A DNA stretch of 27,329 nucleotides. Source: Bryobacterales bacterium (GTDB lineage Bacteria; Acidobacteriota; Terriglobia; Bryobacterales; Bryobacteraceae). The stretch lies in the NCBI GenBank assembly GCA_016789785.1, contig JAEUQE010000113.1, forward strand, positions 1 to 27,329, written 5' to 3'. The position numbers and the translations under genes were made by a program. The notes beneath the pieces were generated by a model that saw only the letters and a list, made by a program, of their open reading frames with translations, made no database searches and was not told the origin of the DNA. This document shows, in pieces, positions 15,521 through 23,347 of this stretch; position 1 is the stretch's first letter; the number at the start of each line of letters is the position of its first letter.

Positions 15521-16000
15521 TCAGATGTCCAGTTCCTCGACTATCTCAATGTCCAGTTCCGCGGCTACCGCTTGAATCAAACTATCAGGATAGGCAGGAT
15601 GGCCCAGACAATCCGCTTCCGCTTTTGACATGCAGTCAAAATCATCGTACACCTCGAAATCGTCGGCTTGCTCGTTGTACTTATCAAACGTAACCACAAC
15701 AATACGATTAGCTCTTGTGATGGCAACTGAGTAGGGACTCGTGCCATAAATACCCTGGGTCCCATCAAATGAATGCTCCTCGCCTCCTTCTGCACTACCG
15801 ATGATCCAACGGCCATCGAAAGCCTTAGTCGTGTTTTCTGAAACCTTCACCGTGATGCGCCCGGTTTGTGCCCGCTTGATGTCAAGTTCTCTCTTGAGAC
15901 ACCGGATAAACGTCGCAGACATCGAGTCTCCGATCTCCCGCTTTGCTGCTTCGAATAGCTCCATGTCTTGGTCAGGGATGTAGATGTTTGTTCTTGGCAT
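15521..16000 (-). CDS. Ribbon-helix-helix protein, EXLDI type
   Basis: 159 residues. The N-terminal 40 residues (MPRTNIYIP, then two helices ending near KREL) look like a CopG/ribbon-helix-helix DNA-binding domain. The remaining 115 residues are acidic and beta-rich and end in EELDI, the signature end of the EXLDI protein family as I recall it (TIGR04342). The ATG at 16000 sits 6 nt after a -10 hexamer of a consensus promoter with an inverted repeat, so the protein probably represses its own gene. A TTG at 16036 would overlap the -35 box and is rejected. It lies between the head genes and the xis/int pair. A function beyond DNA binding is not visible. Confidence 0.75.
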   Translation of the reverse strand: MPRTNIYIPDQDMELFEAAKREIGDSMSATFIRCLKRELDIKRAQTGRITVKVSENTTKAFDGRWIIGSAEGGEEHSFDGTQGIYGTSPYSVAITRANRIVVVTFDKYNEQADDFEVYDDFDCMSKAEADCLGHPAYPDSLIQAVAAELDIEIVEELDI

Positions 16001-16006
16001 GTGTGA

Positions 16007-16036
16007 AGTATATACACACTCAATGTGTATTGTCAA
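16007..16036 (-). promoter_or_regulatory. Consensus promoter and palindromic operator of the EXLDI gene
   Basis: On the minus strand the -35 is a perfect TTGACA (16031-16036). The -10 is TATACT (16007-16012, 18-nt spacer) or the overlapping TATATA (16009-16014, 16-nt spacer). Between them lies a perfect inverted repeat with 7-nt arms ATACACA/TGTGTAT (16012-16018 and 16024-16030). The ATG begins 7 nt after TATACT, so the transcript would be leaderless. Ribbon-helix-helix proteins commonly bind such short palindromes. Confidence 0.75.
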
Positions 16037-16072
16037 GGCGAATTACGGCTCACCGTCCAAAATTCTCCGGCC

Positions 16073-16411
16073 CTACTCCTTCAACACGAGCCTGATGGTA
16101 CGCTCGGCTGATTGCGCGATAGGCACACTCGCTTTGCCTGAGCGGATCCTCATAAACCGGATGCCCTCCAACTCCAAGCGAACCACCGGATAGAACTTGC
16201 CCGCGTCCGGCTCGATCCGCCAGGGGTCGCGGGTGATGTTGTCCACCTCATGCCAGTTGCTGCCATCGTAGGATGCTTGAAAGGTCATCTCAGCCGTGTC
16301 CCACACTGCGGGCATGTAGAGCCCTACTATGGGCAAGCCCGCTAGGTCGACGGCGCCGCTGAGGGACTGCCCCGCGGCGATCGTCGCCGTGCGAATCGAT
16401 TGCGCGGGCAT
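16073..16411 (-). CDS. Beta-rich virion-type protein, function unknown
   Basis: 112 residues, last gene of the head cluster. Its ATG overlaps the stop of the cement gene (TAATG). The sequence alternates hydrophobic strands with segments such as TFQASYDGSNW and RFMRIRSGKA, reminiscent of small beta-sandwich phage proteins found after capsid genes. It could be a second decoration or head-fibre protein, or a connector. A longer frame upstream to 16555 lies wholly within the cement gene and is rejected. Confidence 0.6.
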   Translation of the reverse strand: MPAQSIRTATIAAGQSLSGAVDLAGLPIVGLYMPAVWDTAEMTFQASYDGSNWHEVDNITRDPWRIEPDAGKFYPVVRLELEGIRFMRIRSGKASVPIAQSAERTIRLVLKE

Positions 16412-16761
16412 TACGCCGGCCCCGTCTGTCCGGTGAGTGCCAACCGGCAATCGACGGTCGTAACGCCGTTGCCGGCCGCTTTGACGGCGATCCCCACCAA
16501 GGGCTTGCTGCCGGTGCCTGCGGTCTTCGTCAGTTTGCTCTGGCCCGAGTCCCAATAAAGCTTGTCCCCGACGGCGATCACGTCGCTCGTGACCTTGGGC
16601 AAGGTGAACACGCCTACCGTGTCGATCGCCACTTCCTCGCCGCTCGATACGCTCGATGCGGCCACTCCAATCAGAGATCCCGAGACAACAAGCTGGCCGC
16701 TGGTGATCGAGCCGCCCGCTGTGACTGTGATCGTATCTCCGCGCTGAACATAGTTAGTCAT
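16411..16761 (-). CDS. DUF2190-type capsid cement (decoration) protein
   Basis: 116 residues resembling the DUF2190/phage cement family: NYVQRGDTITVTA at the start, SGQLVVSGSLIGVA, EEVAIDTVGVFTLPK and GDKLYWD in the middle. These small beta-barrel proteins sit on the outside of HK97-fold capsids and stabilise them. Its start is 4 nt from the gpW-like gene stop and its stop overlaps the next ATG, so it is part of the head operon. Having a cement protein beside the major capsid protein supports an autonomous head. Confidence 0.82.
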   Translation of the reverse strand: MTNYVQRGDTITVTAGGSITSGQLVVSGSLIGVAASSVSSGEEVAIDTVGVFTLPKVTSDVIAVGDKLYWDSGQSKLTKTAGTGSKPLVGIAVKAAGNGVTTVDCRLALTGQTGPA

Positions 16762-16765
16762 TTTG

Positions 16766-16975
16766 TCAAATTCCTCTCGAAGTAACTACAGTGAATACTC
16801 GCGAGCCGCTCTCGCCCGAGAGCCTCGCAATCTCCGCATCGATCAGCGCAAGCTGCGTACGCATTTCGTCGGCGCGCTTGAAAGTCACGCCCGCCCCGTC
16901 GTGGCGCACGTCCTCGATCCCACTGAGTTTCCTCAGTAAGTCATCGCGCTGGGTCTGAAGTTCGGCGATCGTCAT
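16766..16975 (-). CDS. gpW-like head-completion / head-tail joining protein
   Basis: 69 residues, close to the 68 of lambda gpW. The pattern is alike: a first helix (ELQTQRDDLLRKL), a short hairpin around VRHDGAGVTFK, a second helix (MRTQLALIDAEIARL) and a flexible tail. gpW stabilises DNA in the filled head and prepares the neck for tail attachment. In lambda-like phages this gene lies between terL and portal; here it follows the capsid gene. Gaps to its neighbours are 3-4 nt. If correct, this is the only gene pointing toward the tail side of the virion. Confidence 0.7.
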   Translation of the reverse strand: MTIAELQTQRDDLLRKLSGIEDVRHDGAGVTFKRADEMRTQLALIDAEIARLSGESGSRVFTVVTSRGI

Positions 16976-16978
16976 GGC

Positions 16979-18706
16979 TTACCCAGGGTTCTTCCATGCC
17001 CCACGGTGATCGACGGCACCAGCGCCGAGATGCCACACCACCCGAACGTCCACCCCCAACGTTTCGAACGCCTGCCGCGTCTCGGCCTGCGGCCCCTGAT
17101 AGCCCTCAAGCTCTGCGTATTCGAAGACGGGAGTAGTGGCCGGATCAGCGAAGAGATACCACGCCGTCGCTTGGCCCTTGGCGTCGAGTCGAGGCTCAAC
17201 GATCGGCGTCAGGTTGCGAGACGAAACGACAGCATCGCTCGGCTGCTGCGGGTACAACGTGGCCAGCAGCTTATCGACCGTCGCCTCGAGGGCGGCAGGA
17301 AAGACGATGAATCGCGGCGCCGCGTCGATGGGGTTGCCCGATAAGTCGGTCTGCAAGCGCATGGCCTTCTTGCCGTCCGCTATTGTTGTCTCACCAGGCG
17401 CAGCGCCGGAACCTGCGAGGTTCGCGTGACTTGCGTGAAACACCGCGACGTTATCAGCAAGCTTTGGATTGCTGATGATCGTGTCAACCAAGAACCCGTT
17501 GAACCATTGCCGCGCGCCCATGGTCATCTTACCGGCGAGATCCGAGAGCGCCGACACGTCATCGTTGATCAGCACCTTGAATGTGATTCCCCAGGCCTTC
17601 GCATAGCTCTCAAGCTTGTAACTGGAAAGCTCTTTGTCCGTGATTTTTCCCCACGTAATCTCGCCCTTTTCCGCAACCTTCGCGAGACCGCCGCCATCGC
17701 TCATCTCGAGAATGTGGCGTGCGCGGAAATCGCTCATTGTCGCGCGCCGGAAAATCTGCTGCGTTGGCGTGGGCGCCGTGGAGAGCATCAGCAGATTCTT
17801 GTTGCTCCACTCTTGGAGGATCGCTGTGAAGTCGGATGTCGTGTGCAGCGCGCGCGTGATCAATTCCGCCGGCGTGCCCAGAGTGGAGAGCCCGCGGGTC
17901 TGCAGAACGTGGCGTGCCAGGTCCCACGTGCGAAACGTGGCGAACTCGCGGCCGGCATCCGCAGTGTGCCGCGGATTGGTGCGCGCCATGAGTCCGTCAG
18001 CCAGGCGAGCGGTGAGCCCGTCGGCTGCGTCGCGTGTGACCGTCGCTGGTGCGCGGTGATCGATGTGGGGGATTGCGCGCGCCGCCTCGGTGATGATGGC
18101 AGTGCGCGCTTCATCAATTGGTGTGTTGCGCTGGATGAGACCCTCGGCGAAGGCCGCTGGCACACCCACCGCCGCGGCAATGCCGCGGATCTGTTCGTTC
18201 AACTCCATAGCTGGTGTACTCCTTACCTTGGCGCCGGCGTCCGCGCCGAGCGCTACGAATGAAAGCTCTACTGGCCGCCACCGTGTTGCGGTGATGGTGC
18301 GCGCGCCGCTGGCGTCCTTCTCCACTTGTTTCTGCTGAACCGTGTAGCCGATCGAGACCGATCGCACGATGCCTGCCTCGACATTGAGCATGAGCGCCTC
18401 AGCCGCATCGCCGAAACCGAAACGCACTGTCGCGACGCCGCGTTTCCCGTCAACGCTCGCCGCGTCTACGGTCCCAAGGACGCTACTCACATCGAAACGG
18501 TCATGGCTGTTCAGGACCGGACCGCCGATGAGATCTTGAAGATCGACAGCCTCCGGCGCCATACTCAGCCGCTCCATGTAACGGCCCTCGAAGTCGTATC
18601 GCGGCACTGCCGCGCCGGTGGAGAAGATGACATCGACCGTGCGTTTCTCCGCGTTGAAGGTCGCAGGCTCGAACGTCGCCGCGCGTGTGATGATCGTATC
18701 CGTCAT
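16979..18706 (-). CDS. Prohead protease / major capsid protein fusion
   Basis: 575 residues in one chain. Residues 1-160 form an HK97-type (S78/U35) prohead protease with LNSHDR (His68) and VRSVSIGY (Ser118 as probable nucleophile) followed by the ELSFVALGAD strand. A helical linker (about 170-260) may act as an internal scaffold or delta domain. The rest, from about 265, is an HK97-fold capsid protein (FTAILQEWSNKNLL, SSYKLESYAKAWGI, PRFIVFPAALE). Such fusions are known in tailed phages and are expected to cleave themselves during assembly. The start overlaps the stop of the preceding gene (ATGA). No separate scaffold gene exists in the element. Confidence 0.88.
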   Translation of the reverse strand: MTDTIITRAATFEPATFNAEKRTVDVIFSTGAAVPRYDFEGRYMERLSMAPEAVDLQDLIGGPVLNSHDRFDVSSVLGTVDAASVDGKRGVATVRFGFGDAAEALMLNVEAGIVRSVSIGYTVQQKQVEKDASGARTITATRWRPVELSFVALGADAGAKVRSTPAMELNEQIRGIAAAVGVPAAFAEGLIQRNTPIDEARTAIITEAARAIPHIDHRAPATVTRDAADGLTARLADGLMARTNPRHTADAGREFATFRTWDLARHVLQTRGLSTLGTPAELITRALHTTSDFTAILQEWSNKNLLMLSTAPTPTQQIFRRATMSDFRARHILEMSDGGGLAKVAEKGEITWGKITDKELSSYKLESYAKAWGITFKVLINDDVSALSDLAGKMTMGARQWFNGFLVDTIISNPKLADNVAVFHASHANLAGSGAAPGETTIADGKKAMRLQTDLSGNPIDAAPRFIVFPAALEATVDKLLATLYPQQPSDAVVSSRNLTPIVEPRLDAKGQATAWYLFADPATTPVFEYAELEGYQGPQAETRQAFETLGVDVRVVWHLGAGAVDHRGAWKNPG

Positions 18707-18954
18707 GACTTACGCAACCCCTCTCTGAGTTGAATCAAGAACCCGTCGCGGTGATCGGTCACTAAGACCATAAGTGGACCCTCCGGTTTCACCTCGCCCG
18801 CAATAACTTTGCGAATACTCAGTACGCGCGAGTGTCGATCCACTTTGTTGAGTATTTCGCGCGTTGTGCAGTGATCGAACTCGGCGAGTTGTGCTGGAAA
18901 GTAAACCATAACTTCCTTACCTGTCACCCTTCGGATCTGCTCCAACAAACTCAT
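18703..18954 (-). CDS. Small protein between portal and capsid genes, unknown
   Basis: 83 residues, ATGA overlaps with both neighbours, so it is surely translated with the head operon. The sequence begins MSLLEQIRRVTGKEVMVYF and has a strand-rich end (PLMVLVTDHRDGFLIQL). I do not recognise a family. Its position suggests a role in head assembly or control, but nothing in the sequence proves it. Confidence 0.65.
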   Translation of the reverse strand: MSLLEQIRRVTGKEVMVYFPAQLAEFDHCTTREILNKVDRHSRVLSIRKVIAGEVKPEGPLMVLVTDHRDGFLIQLREGLRKS

Positions 18955-20324
18955 TTCGCATCAGCCGCCTCCGTCTGTGCTTGCCCCTGCTGCGAGACCC
19001 TGCGCGGATCGCTGTCGAGTACCAGCCCAAGCCGATCGGCGCGCGCGTTGTCTGATGCAATCTCGGCGTCGATGTCCTCGACGTCCCACCCCGTGCGCGA
19101 AACAACCTCGGCGCGCGATAGGAACCCCGCCCGTACCTGCGCGACCAGGTTCCTCGTCTCGGCCGCCGGGTCGAGCATCTCTATTTGGGGCGCGATCCAC
19201 CGGACGCTGGAGTAATCCTCGATAGTACCCGGCAACATGCCGCTCGCGATCGCGAGTCGTAACCACAGATCGAACACCGGACGACAGAACTGGAAAACGA
19301 GTATGTGGTGCTGCAAGTACTCGATCTGCCGCCTGAACTCAATCAGCGAATGCCGTCCACTCGCGAAAGTAACCTGACTAACATCGCCGCTCAGTAACTC
19401 GTATGGCAGACTAAGTGCGCTCGCGATCGACCGTAAGTAAGCACGTACTGACGGCTCAAAACTCGCCCCCACGTCTGGCAGGCTGGGGAACTCGGTCTCC
19501 TCGCCCGGCTGTAAGCGGATCATTGCGCCAGGCTCAAGCGCAGGCACGCCCGCCGTGCTGACAACCGGGTTGCTCCCGTCCGGCGTCCGCACGAATCCGG
19601 TGAACAGCGCGCCCACCTTTTGGCGGACAAGCGTCGCCTCCATAAACTCCTGAAGCTCACGCAGTGGTAACAGCGCCGGTGCGAGCCAAGATACGCCCCG
19701 CTCGAAGCCCGGCTGCAACGGCTCGAAGAGGTGAATCACCTGCTCGGCCGGAACGCGGACGCTCGCCATGTGGGGCGACTCTGCCGGATGCTTTGCGAAA
19801 AGCCAGTAGGCCACGCGCCGCCCGGCATCGTCGTATTCGATTCCGCCGAGCGTGCGCCCATCGACACGCGAGGTGTCGAGGAACTCAGGGCCGAGAACCT
19901 GTAGCTGTAGCGGAATCGCTTGCTGCGGATCGAGCACGAAGCGGATGAGCACCTCGCCTGAGATGACCATCTCGCGCAGCGTGGCCGCCTGCACGCCGTA
20001 GAAGTCGCGGCGCCCAGCAAAATCGCATCGATCAATCCACGCGTTCCATGCGCGCGTGAACTCCTGACGGCCTGACGGTAGCCGAAGCTGGGGCTTGATC
20101 CCGCCGCCAACTGCTGATGTCGCGAGCACGCTCACGGCGCGCCGGGCCCAGGGGTTGTTTCGGTGCGCATCGCGCGCCCGGTTGCGAACCATTGCCGGCG
20201 TCAGTGATGTGCTGAAGTCGGTGCTCGGTGCGGTCCACTTCGCGAGCCGGTTCCCCGTGCCGGCCGCGTCCCACGTGGGGGCGTTGCGCGTGAGGAACGA
20301 AAGCAGTCTGCTAATGCTAATCAT
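18951..20324 (-). CDS. Portal protein, lambda gpB family
   Basis: 457 residues forming the dodecameric DNA channel at the head vertex. Family features in order: an N-terminal segment with LTPAMVRNRARDAHRNNPWARRAV (residues about 41-64, in which the NN-x-WA motif is typical), the GGGIKPQ strand, the wing region with VLGPEFLD, the VRVPAEQVIHLFEP strand, and the stem helices around EFMEATLVRQKVGALFTGF. ASALSLPYELLSGD and SLIEFRRQIEY are also strongly family-like. Its start overlaps the MerR-like gene by 8 nt and its stop overlaps the 83-aa gene. Length is a little shorter than lambda gpB (533). Confidence 0.93.
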   Translation of the reverse strand: MISISRLLSFLTRNAPTWDAAGTGNRLAKWTAPSTDFSTSLTPAMVRNRARDAHRNNPWARRAVSVLATSAVGGGIKPQLRLPSGRQEFTRAWNAWIDRCDFAGRRDFYGVQAATLREMVISGEVLIRFVLDPQQAIPLQLQVLGPEFLDTSRVDGRTLGGIEYDDAGRRVAYWLFAKHPAESPHMASVRVPAEQVIHLFEPLQPGFERGVSWLAPALLPLRELQEFMEATLVRQKVGALFTGFVRTPDGSNPVVSTAGVPALEPGAMIRLQPGEETEFPSLPDVGASFEPSVRAYLRSIASALSLPYELLSGDVSQVTFASGRHSLIEFRRQIEYLQHHILVFQFCRPVFDLWLRLAIASGMLPGTIEDYSSVRWIAPQIEMLDPAAETRNLVAQVRAGFLSRAEVVSRTGWDVEDIDAEIASDNARADRLGLVLDSDPRRVSQQGQAQTEAADAK

Positions 20325-20916
20325 CCACCTTCACCCCTGCTTCGGCGAAAAACCTGACGAACTTCGGCATGAGCCCCCGCAGAAACAACCTCACGTCGAA
20401 CGTGAGCGTGACGCAACTTTCGATCAGATCACTGGAGTCTGGAAAGCGACCGAAGCTCCTGAAATGTGCCCAGACCTCATCATTCATGTGAATTTCGCAG
20501 GTCGGGTTATACGGGGCGCGGATATCGAAGTCACGGCACTGAAAGCCATTGAGGATCAAATCGAAATCGCGGTTCGTCTCAAAGGCAGCTTTAAGGCATT
20601 CCGGCCACGCGCCAGCTTGTGCCAGTCGATCAATGGCCAGCAGTTTCAACACGTTGCGCGGTGAATAAAGCACATGGTGCCCGCTCCCTGGCGTCTCCGC
20701 AACTTCCGTCAGGTCCCACAATCCGCGACGCGAGTAACTCTCGATTCTTCCTTTGGGCAATCCCGTGAACGCCAACACGTCGGAGAACGACAGCACAGGG
20801 TAATCAATCCAGTGCCACCTAAGCGGCTCCTCGTCTATGGCGTTGACCGGAAGAATATAGCGCTCACCGGTCAGTTCCTGCCAACGAGTTGCGATACTCT
20901 TCGCCTTTCGTGCCAT
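20317..20916 (-). CDS. MerR-like DNA-binding protein inside the head gene cluster
   Basis: 199 residues. Residues about 40-115 look like a MerR-type winged helix: VLSFSDVLAFTGLPKGRIESYSRRGL, then a wing (GSGHHVLYSP) and a helix starting RNVLKLLAIDRL. The C-terminal 80 residues (FDLILNGFQCRDFDI..., VTLTFDVRLFLRGL) may be a ligand or dimer domain; I do not recognise it. It is the first gene of the portal-capsid transcription unit and has its own promoter with a palindrome just after terL. It may sense a signal, perhaps from a helper, and control head production. A MerR-like regulator between terL and portal is unusual. Confidence 0.7.
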   Translation of the reverse strand: MARKAKSIATRWQELTGERYILPVNAIDEEPLRWHWIDYPVLSFSDVLAFTGLPKGRIESYSRRGLWDLTEVAETPGSGHHVLYSPRNVLKLLAIDRLAQAGAWPECLKAAFETNRDFDLILNGFQCRDFDIRAPYNPTCEIHMNDEVWAHFRSFGRFPDSSDLIESCVTLTFDVRLFLRGLMPKFVRFFAEAGVKVDD

Positions 20917-20927
20917 CTTGGATCTAG

Positions 20928-20955
20928 ATTAAATCTATGTGAATAGATTTGTCAA
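20928..20955 (-). promoter_or_regulatory. Promoter with palindromic operator driving the head genes
   Basis: On the minus strand the -35 TTGACA (20950-20955) and -10 TTTAAT (20928-20933) have a 16-nt spacer. The -35 begins 2 nt after the terL stop codon. The spacer holds a perfect inverted repeat with 7-nt arms AATCTAT/ATAGATT (20932-20938 and 20943-20949). The ATG of the MerR-like gene is 11 nt past the -10, so the leader would be about 4-5 nt with no Shine-Dalgarno. An operator between -35 and -10 with a MerR-like gene downstream suggests autoregulation. Confidence 0.7.
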
Positions 20956-20957
20956 GT

Positions 20958-22769
20958 CTACCCCGAAACAAACCTACTCCGGCTCGTGCGGTAGGCCTCC
21001 ACCACTACAGCGCCCGTTTGCCGCATGGCCTCGATCCGCGCCGATTCAACATCGGGAGTTATGCCGTGCGCGGCCAGCGCATACACGCCAGCCAGGGCGT
21101 AGTTGGCGCAGTCCCAGGCCTCCGCCCTCCGGCCCTTCCGGCGCTCCCACACGCGCACCGGACGTCCGCGGCGATACTCCGTGCGCGGGAATTCCGATAG
21201 GAGTTGCTCCATGTAGTCGAGCCCGACGGTTGCAGGGAAGTGCATGCGCCCCGGCCCCTCAGTGATGCGCAGACGATGGGCGATCGTTTGACGCAGCGCG
21301 TCTACGCCGATCACCCACACGCGCCCTTTGGGTGCCTTCGATTCCCGCCGCGGCCACACGGGACGGGTACCCGTAGCTGCCTTGATGGCGAATACACGGC
21401 GGCCGCGCCGCTCGTCACAGAATCGCGTCACCATCCCAGTGAACGCGCCGCTGTCGATGCACACGGCGTGCAGTGGCATCAGGCCGACGATGGGATGTTG
21501 CCACCGCTCCGAGAGGAACGCATCGAGCGCCGCCCACAGGGCCGGAGTTGACGGATCGCCAGGTATGACGCGATGGGTCATGAGCCAGCTCTCCTCGCCG
21601 GCGCCCCACCCCCAGACGGACACCTCCACTCGATCGGCCTGCACGTCGACGCCCGCCGTCAGCAGCGCGACGCGATCGGGCAGCACCGGCCCGTAGGCCT
21701 CACGTCTCGCGAGCAGTTCGGCTTCTTTCACCCCGCCTGCAGCCTGATCGTCCCACCACTCGGCCAGCGATGTATTAATGAACGAGCGCAGCCGCTCCGG
21801 AGATCCTTGTGCGCGGATCCAGTCCTCGGCCATCTCGCCCCACGTGCGCCAGGGGCTATAGAGTTCGCTCAAGTGAAAGCCCGCTGCAGCCCGCCCCGGT
21901 TGCGTGGCCACCCACCGGCCACGGGCGAGCATCCACAGTTTGCGGTGATGCGGGATAAGCTTCTCGCAGTGCGAGCACCGGTACTGCGCTTCCCCAGGGT
22001 TTGCATCTTCGTACTCAACACGCCGCCAAGTCAGCACCTGGTAGTTCTCGCAGTGCGGGCAGGGCACGTGATAGTAGCGTTGGTCGCTCTCAGCCCATGC
22101 TACTTCGATCCGCGACGCGCCCTTGATGGTGGGCGATGAGGTCATGACGATCTTCCGATTCCAGAACGATCGGGTTCGTGCGCGCGCCAGGTCCACGGGG
22201 TCACCTTCGCTACCGGCAGACGCTTCGAAGCGGTCCACTTCGTCCAGAATCAGATAGCGGATCGGCCTTGATGCCAATCCCGCCGGTGAGTTCGATGTTG
22301 CTATGCTCACTTGCCCGCCGATAAACGCCTTTGTGTAAATCGTGCTGCTGGCGTCACGTGCCCGCGATTCGGCCACCTTGCCCCTCAGGATCGGCACGTC
22401 GCGGAGCATCGGAGCAAGGCGTTCCTTGCTGAAGGCCTCCGCCATGATCAGCGTTGGCTGCACCACCAGCGCGGGCCCCGGGTCCTCTGCCATCATGTGC
22501 GCCAGCATCGCCAGGGTGACACTGGTTTTCGACATCTGGCTTGCCCACACCAGCACCACGGTTTGATAGCCCGAGTGCGGCCCCATGCAGTCGAGTGGTT
22601 CTCGCTGATAGGCGAGCAGCGTGACCGGCCCCGGTTGCGCGCTGGACTCGCTGGAGAGGCGGTAGTGCTCCTCGGCCCATTCGCTCAGGGATACGCGGCG
22701 CGCGGGCAGAATCGCCGTTGCCGCCGCTTCGAGCAGCTTACTCGATACCGAGACGTCGTAGCTCATCAT
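20958..22769 (-). CDS. Terminase large subunit, lambda gpA family
   Basis: 603-residue packaging motor and nuclease. The ATPase part has a variant P-loop WASQMSKTS (75-83) and Walker B YLILDEVD (172-179). Two CxxC pairs (CPHC and CSHC, about residues 235-275) are typical of gpA-type terminases. The nuclease domain has acidic strands GVDVQADRVE and CIDSG and a late EAWDCANYAL motif. GpA-type enzymes usually cut at cos sites. The start (ATGATG at 22769/22766) overlaps terS by 32 nt. Length is near lambda gpA (641). This is strong evidence that the element packages its own DNA. Confidence 0.94.
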   Translation of the reverse strand: MMSYDVSVSSKLLEAAATAILPARRVSLSEWAEEHYRLSSESSAQPGPVTLLAYQREPLDCMGPHSGYQTVVLVWASQMSKTSVTLAMLAHMMAEDPGPALVVQPTLIMAEAFSKERLAPMLRDVPILRGKVAESRARDASSTIYTKAFIGGQVSIATSNSPAGLASRPIRYLILDEVDRFEASAGSEGDPVDLARARTRSFWNRKIVMTSSPTIKGASRIEVAWAESDQRYYHVPCPHCENYQVLTWRRVEYEDANPGEAQYRCSHCEKLIPHHRKLWMLARGRWVATQPGRAAAGFHLSELYSPWRTWGEMAEDWIRAQGSPERLRSFINTSLAEWWDDQAAGGVKEAELLARREAYGPVLPDRVALLTAGVDVQADRVEVSVWGWGAGEESWLMTHRVIPGDPSTPALWAALDAFLSERWQHPIVGLMPLHAVCIDSGAFTGMVTRFCDERRGRRVFAIKAATGTRPVWPRRESKAPKGRVWVIGVDALRQTIAHRLRITEGPGRMHFPATVGLDYMEQLLSEFPRTEYRRGRPVRVWERRKGRRAEAWDCANYALAGVYALAAHGITPDVESARIEAMRQTGAVVVEAYRTSRSRFVSG

Positions 22770-23061
22770 GAGCCCCTCTCAGCGCGTTCTCGCACTCCGT
22801 GCGCAGGATCTCCCCGCCCTCTGCCGGGTTGCTCGCCGCCATCACCTGCCGCGCCGCCTTATCGGGGATGCGGAGCACTGCCGCCTTGACCGCCGAGAAC
22901 GCCTTTGTGACGGTGTCGGCTGCCGCCTCGATCGTGATCAGCTTCCCCTCGCGCTCGGCCACTTCCAGTTCCCGCAGCCGTGCCAGTGCCACTTCCTTGC
23001 GGCGCCGGGCCTCGTTTTGCGAGACCATTGCCGCAGTATCAGCCTTACTTATACGTGGCAT
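22738..23061 (-). CDS. Terminase small subunit
   Basis: 107 residues, charged and helical, directly upstream of and overlapping terL, as small terminase subunits are. The central helix RRRKEVALARLRELEVAERE and the downstream segment VLRIPDKAARQVMA are common in Nu1/terS-like proteins of gpA-type systems. No obvious N-terminal winged helix is seen, so it is not a classic lambda Nu1. It would recognise the packaging site, which I would look for just upstream. Confidence 0.75.
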   Translation of the reverse strand: MPRISKADTAAMVSQNEARRRKEVALARLRELEVAEREGKLITIEAAADTVTKAFSAVKAAVLRIPDKAARQVMAASNPAEGGEILRTECENALRGAHDELRRLGIE

Positions 23062-23098
23062 CCATTACCCCAGGTTTTGCTTATGCTGACTAGCGAAA

Positions 23099-23347
23099 TC
23101 ATGCGATGATCCTACCCGCGAGGCGAGCGCGCGAAAAGATCGTTTGACGTCCGGCCCGTCGGGCCTCCGCGCTATCCGCGCCCGTCGCGCGTCGGGCGAG
23201 CGATCCCACCTGGACAGGCGCCGTCGTAGCGAGGCAGCGCGGCGTGGCCTTCCGAGACTCCCCGCCGTGCGCCAGGATGCTGCGCAGGGAACAAGATTGC
23301 TCCGATCGAGCCGCGAGCCACCGCACCAGGTCTGACGCTCCCCTCAT
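23099..23347 (-). CDS. Possible small basic protein (82 aa), uncertain
   Basis: The start ATG overlaps the stop of the 54-aa gene upstream (ATGA), which favours translation. The composition is arginine/alanine/serine-rich with no recognisable fold, and the DNA holds two GC hairpins: GGCCC/GGGCC at 23153-23165 and CGCCCG/CGGGCG at 23179-23198. The stretch may instead be noncoding and hold the packaging (cos) site that is expected next to terS. I give the protein about a one-in-three chance. Confidence 0.3.
   Translation of the reverse strand: MRGASDLVRWLAARSEQSCSLRSILAHGGESRKATPRCLATTAPVQVGSLARRATGADSAEARRAGRQTIFSRARLAGRIIA

Noticed and set aside
15521..16036. Longer EXLDI protein from a TTG at 16036
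   Set aside because: The extra 12 codons lie in the promoter, from the -35 to the operator. The ATG at 16000 begins the RHH domain properly.
16073..16555. Longer form of the beta-rich protein from 16555
   Set aside because: The extra 48 residues are Arg/Gln-rich and read the cement gene in another frame. The ATG at 16411 overlaps the cement stop, as is usual in this operon.
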